Part shown: one piece after another, positions 15,641-17,859 of the stretch
How positions within the stretch are numbered: the stretch's first letter is position 1
Layout: every line of letters starts with the position of its first letter
Program-made: the position numbers and the translations under genes
Assembly: GCA_964613095.1 (NCBI GenBank)
Contig: CAZTFX010000042.1
Location: 1-17,859 of the forward strand
DNA: 17,859 nucleotides
Direction: 5' to 3'
From: RGIG4576 sp964613095
GTDB lineage: Bacteria > Bacteroidota > Bacteroidia > Bacteroidales > Muribaculaceae
The notes under the pieces: model-generated
Database searches by the model: none
What the model saw: only the letters and a program-made list of their open reading frames with translations
What the model was told of the DNA's origin: nothing

Positions 15641-15664
15641 GATATATAAAACGTTTAAATATAA

Positions 15665-16273
15665 TTGTATAAGAGTAGAAACATATTATTTTTAGTTACC
15701 CTCATTTTTATCGCATTAAGTTGTAAAGATGAAGTAAAAAGTGTTGTAAAACATTCAACCGATCCGGAAACAACACCCACCGTACTAACAACCGATATCA
15801 CTACGTTAGTGAGTGACTCAGGTGTAACAAAATATCGTATAACATCGGAAAGATGGGATATATATGACGAAAGTGAAACTCCTAATTGGAAGTTTCCTAC
15901 AGGTATATACCTTGAACAATTCGACCAAACTCTTAAAACCGTAGCTACATTTGAATGTGACAGTGCAACCTATTTGAAAAATTCCAAATTATGGCATTTT
16001 ATAGGTAACGTGCGTTCATGGAACACAAAAAAAGAACTCATTCTAACCAATGATCTCTATTGGGATCAAAAAAACAAAAAAGTATATTCTGATTCATTCA
16101 TTCACATAGAACAACCTGAAAGAGTTTTAGAAGGTTACGGGTTCGTTTCCAACGAACAATTAACAACTTACACCCTAAAACGCCCTATGGGTATTTTCCC
16201 TGTGGATGAAGAAAGTCGCAAAACACGTGCGGCAAAAAGAGACAGCCTTGCCGTAAGTGATTCAATAATATAA
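15665..16273 (+). CDS. lptC: LPS export protein LptC (lipoprotein-type), TTG start
   Basis: The product belongs to the LptC family, which links the inner-membrane LptBFG transporter to the periplasmic LptA bridge in lipopolysaccharide export. It has 202 residues. The N-terminus is a lipoprotein-like signal, NILFLVTLIFIALSC, with Cys20 as lipid site. The LptC core is LVSDSGVTKYRITSERWDIY, then FDQTLKTVATFECDSATY, GNVRSWNTKKELILTNDLYW and VYSDSFIHIEQP, the usual repeated beta pattern. The only usable start is TTG at 15665, since TAA precedes it directly in frame and no ATG occurs in the N-terminal part. The CNNM gene follows after 9 nt. The C-terminal charged tail (EESRKTRAAKRD) is not part of the fold. 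Confidence 0.88.
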   Translation: MYKSRNILFLVTLIFIALSCKDEVKSVVKHSTDPETTPTVLTTDITTLVSDSGVTKYRITSERWDIYDESETPNWKFPTGIYLEQFDQTLKTVATFECDSATYLKNSKLWHFIGNVRSWNTKKELILTNDLYWDQKNKKVYSDSFIHIEQPERVLEGYGFVSNEQLTTYTLKRPMGIFPVDEESRKTRAAKRDSLAVSDSII

Positions 16274-16282
16274 TTAACATTC

Positions 16283-17587
16283 ATGGATACAGCAATATTG
16301 ACATTATCGGTTATGACCATCGTGTCTATGATATTCTCGGCTTTTTTCTCGGGAATGGAAATAGCGTTTATTTCGTCCAATAGTGTACGTATCAAAATTG
16401 ATGTCGAAAAAGAAGGAGTCATAAACCGCATCATCAGCCTGTTTTATCGCCACAAAGAGATGTTCATTACCACAATGCTGGTAGGTAATAATATCATGCT
16501 GGTAATATATGGTATGGGAATGGCTGGACTTCTTGACCCTTACCTGTATAAACTATTTAATGGAAATGAAGCTGTTGTTCTTATAACTCAAACAATAATA
16601 TCCACCGGTATTATTTTAATAACAGGAGAATTTTTCCCAAAAACAATTTTTAGAATAAATCCTAACAGCTCATTAAGAAACTTTTCCATTCCATTATATC
16701 TCATATACTATATATTATACCCTATCACTTGGTTTTCCACAAAGTTATCAAGTCTGTTAATGAGGCTCTTCAATATCAAGATTGACGAGCAACGTTTTGG
16801 AGCAATTACCGTAGGCGAACTTGATGCTTATTTACAAGAAAACATTGATACTCGCGAGGAAGAAAACAAAGAAGTTGAACGTGAAGTTAAAATATTCCAA
16901 AATGCACTTGATTTCTCCGACACACACTTACGTGACTGCATGGTTCCACGCAATGAAATAGTTGCCGTAAACATAGATACAGCCAACCGAGAATACCTTA
17001 ATAATCTTTTCACCCAAAGTGGATTCTCTAAAATTATTGTTTATCATGATGATATTGATAATGTTCTGGGCTATATTCATGTAAGTGAGATGTTTTCTCC
17101 CGAAAATAATTGGAAAAAATGTATCAAACCGGTACTTTTTGCGCCAGAAACAATGTTGGCAAATAAAATGATGCAAAATCTCCTTAAGCAAAAGCGAAGT
17201 GTTGCTATCGTCGTAGATGAATTTGGAGGAACAGCAGGAATTGTTACGTTAGAAGACCTCGTAGAAGAAATTTTCGGCGAAATCGAAGATGAACATGATC
17301 ATACTCGTTTTATTGAACGAGAAATCGAACCGGGTATATTTGAATTTTCAGGTCGAATGGAAATAGAAGAAATAAACGAGAAATATCCATTAGAACTACC
17401 TGAAAACGATGAATATCAAACCTTGGCGGGATATCTTCTATATCATCTTGAAGTAATCCCAAAGGTGGGAGATACTTTTGAGATTGACAACTTTACTTAT
17501 AAAATTGAAAAAATGATGGGAGCCAGAATTGACTTGGTTCACATCAATACAAACAACATAAAAAAGAAAAACGAAGAAAAAAATTAG
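16283..17587 (+). CDS. CNNM/CorC-type membrane protein (DUF21, CBS pair, CorC_HlyC), hemolysin-like
   Basis: The protein has 434 residues in three parts. A DUF21/CNNM membrane domain occupies about 1-165, with FSAFFSGMEIAFISSN at 18-33 and TGEFFPKTIFRINPN at 114-128. A CBS pair lies at about 215-335, with RDCMVPRNEIVAV, GFSKIIVYHDDIDNVLGYIH and RSVAIVVDEFGGTAGIVTLE. A CorC_HlyC domain follows at about 345-422. Relatives are magnesium/cobalt-efflux or magnesium-handling proteins; in flavobacteria the equivalent next to lptC-like genes is GldE of gliding motility. No motility gene is seen here, so a cation-transport or envelope role is more likely. Its start is 9 nt after lptC, so both are probably co-transcribed. 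Confidence 0.9.
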   Translation: MDTAILTLSVMTIVSMIFSAFFSGMEIAFISSNSVRIKIDVEKEGVINRIISLFYRHKEMFITTMLVGNNIMLVIYGMGMAGLLDPYLYKLFNGNEAVVLITQTIISTGIILITGEFFPKTIFRINPNSSLRNFSIPLYLIYYILYPITWFSTKLSSLLMRLFNIKIDEQRFGAITVGELDAYLQENIDTREEENKEVEREVKIFQNALDFSDTHLRDCMVPRNEIVAVNIDTANREYLNNLFTQSGFSKIIVYHDDIDNVLGYIHVSEMFSPENNWKKCIKPVLFAPETMLANKMMQNLLKQKRSVAIVVDEFGGTAGIVTLEDLVEEIFGEIEDEHDHTRFIEREIEPGIFEFSGRMEIEEINEKYPLELPENDEYQTLAGYLLYHLEVIPKVGDTFEIDNFTYKIEKMMGARIDLVHINTNNIKKKNEEKN

Positions 17588-17594
17588 TCTATTG

Positions 17595-17624
17595 TTGTAA
17601 ATCCAAAGAAAAGTATTAACTTTG
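17595..17624 (+). promoter_or_regulatory. Promoter of the tRNA-Asp gene
   Basis: TTG at 17595-17597 and TAACTTTG at 17617-17624 are spaced 19 nt apart, matching the Bacteroidota -33/-7 pattern. The context CTTTGCACTCG is typical of tRNA promoters in this phylum. Transcription would begin near 17631, about 39 nt before the mature tRNA. Confidence 0.7.
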
Positions 17625-17669
17625 CACTCGCTAAGCCTTAGAAATAGATTTAAGGCAACATTAAAAAAT

Positions 17670-17743
17670 GGTGCGTTAGTTCAGTTGGTTAGAATATCTG
17701 CCTGTCACGCAGGGGGTCACGGGTTCGAGTCCCGTACGCACCG
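17670..17743 (+). tRNA. tRNA-Asp (anticodon GTC)
   Basis: The 74-nt gene folds as a full cloverleaf. The acceptor GGTGCGT (17670-17676) pairs with ACGCACC (17736-17742), with discriminator G at 17743. The anticodon arm is TCTGC-CTGTCAC-GCAGG with GTC at 17704-17706, and its first pair is T-G. The T arm is ACGGG-TTCGAGT-CCCGT and the D loop carries TTCAGTTGGTTAG. The discriminator G and GTC anticodon both specify aspartate. CCA is not encoded: the bases after the discriminator are CAA. Confidence 0.97.
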
Positions 17744-17744
17744 C

Positions 17745-17782
17745 AAAAGCATTGAAGGATTCCTTCAATGCTTTTTGTTTTT
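17745..17782 (+). terminator. Intrinsic terminator of tRNA-Asp
   Basis: A perfect 14-bp stem, AAAAGCATTGAAGG (17745-17758) with CCTTCAATGCTTTT (17762-17775), has a 3-nt loop and runs into TGTTTTTG. It begins two nucleotides after the tRNA, so the gene is most likely transcribed alone. Confidence 0.9.
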
Positions 17783-17841
17783 GTATTTTATTGTTTTTTG
17801 TTGAAAAATGGCTCAGTAGCAAAAGTATGTGTCTAAGCATA

Positions 17842-17849
17842 TATCTTTG
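17842..17849 (+). promoter_or_regulatory. Possible -7 box at the right edge
   Basis: TATCTTTG is a perfect TAnnTTTG box ten bases before the window ends. It lacks a clear -33 element at 19-21 nt. It may drive a gene or tRNA outside the window. Confidence 0.35.
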
Positions 17850-17859
17850 TAAGTCTGAA

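Noticed and set aside
16283..17587. Pore-forming hemolysin toxin
   Set aside because: The hemolysin label comes from old naming of the CorC_HlyC domain; the DUF21-CBS-CorC layout indicates a CNNM-type membrane protein.
17806..17835. Fragment GGCTCAGTAGC resembling a tRNA D-arm
   Set aside because: No matching acceptor, anticodon or T arm follows in the remaining sequence.
1..17859. CRISPR array, insertion sequence or prophage
   Set aside because: I saw no regularly spaced direct repeats, no transposase or integrase-like protein and no phage structural gene.

Overview
The window looks like a chromosomal segment of a Bacteroidales bacterium (phylum Bacteroidota). The evidence is taxonomic only: AT-rich DNA (roughly 36-38% GC by eye), repeated TAnnTTTG (-7) promoter boxes instead of TATAAT, few Shine-Dalgarno sequences, a DUF4831-type secreted protein, a FadL-like barrel followed by an LptC lipoprotein and a CNNM/CorC membrane protein, and a short adenylate kinase. 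The species cannot be named from this.

Layout. (1) 1-3174, minus strand: a compact type II restriction-modification operon. It encodes an adenine methyltransferase with an N-terminal XRE-type helix-turn-helix, then a second Dam-like adenine methyltransferase overlapping it by 47 nt, then an AlwI-family restriction endonuclease starting 1 nt after the second methylase and running off the left edge. Its promoter region (3181-3291) holds a perfect 8+8 bp inverted repeat whose upstream arm is itself the -7 box, a likely autoregulatory operator. (2) 3292-7464, minus strand: a metabolic cluster, in transcription order O-acetylhomoserine sulfhydrylase, PnuC/PnuT-type vitamin transporter, thiamine pyrophosphokinase, glycerate 2-kinase and an exported L,D-transpeptidase-like protein. 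(3) 7561-8457, plus strand: an EamA drug/metabolite exporter, ending at a bidirectional terminator shared with the convergent adk. (4) 8513-9751, minus strand: hpt and adk, purine salvage and nucleotide balance. (5) 9986-14152, plus strand: bifunctional NAD(P)HX repair enzyme (with a damaged-looking epimerase motif), DUF4831 secreted protein, trmD, an FtsB/DivIC-like division protein and a small membrane protein. (6) 14336-17587, plus strand: outer-membrane barrel, strong hairpin terminator, then lptC (TTG start) and a CNNM/CorC-type protein. (7) 17595-17859: a tRNA-Asp gene with its own promoter and terminator, then a possible further promoter at the edge.

Most of the window is conserved housekeeping DNA. 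The accessory part is the restriction-modification operon, which is visibly more AT-rich than its neighbours. It is the best candidate for something worth following up: a methylase that appears to double as the regulator of its own operon, in a segment where GATC is scarce. I saw no insertion sequence, phage gene or CRISPR array, and no stretch over 300 bases lacks a gene.
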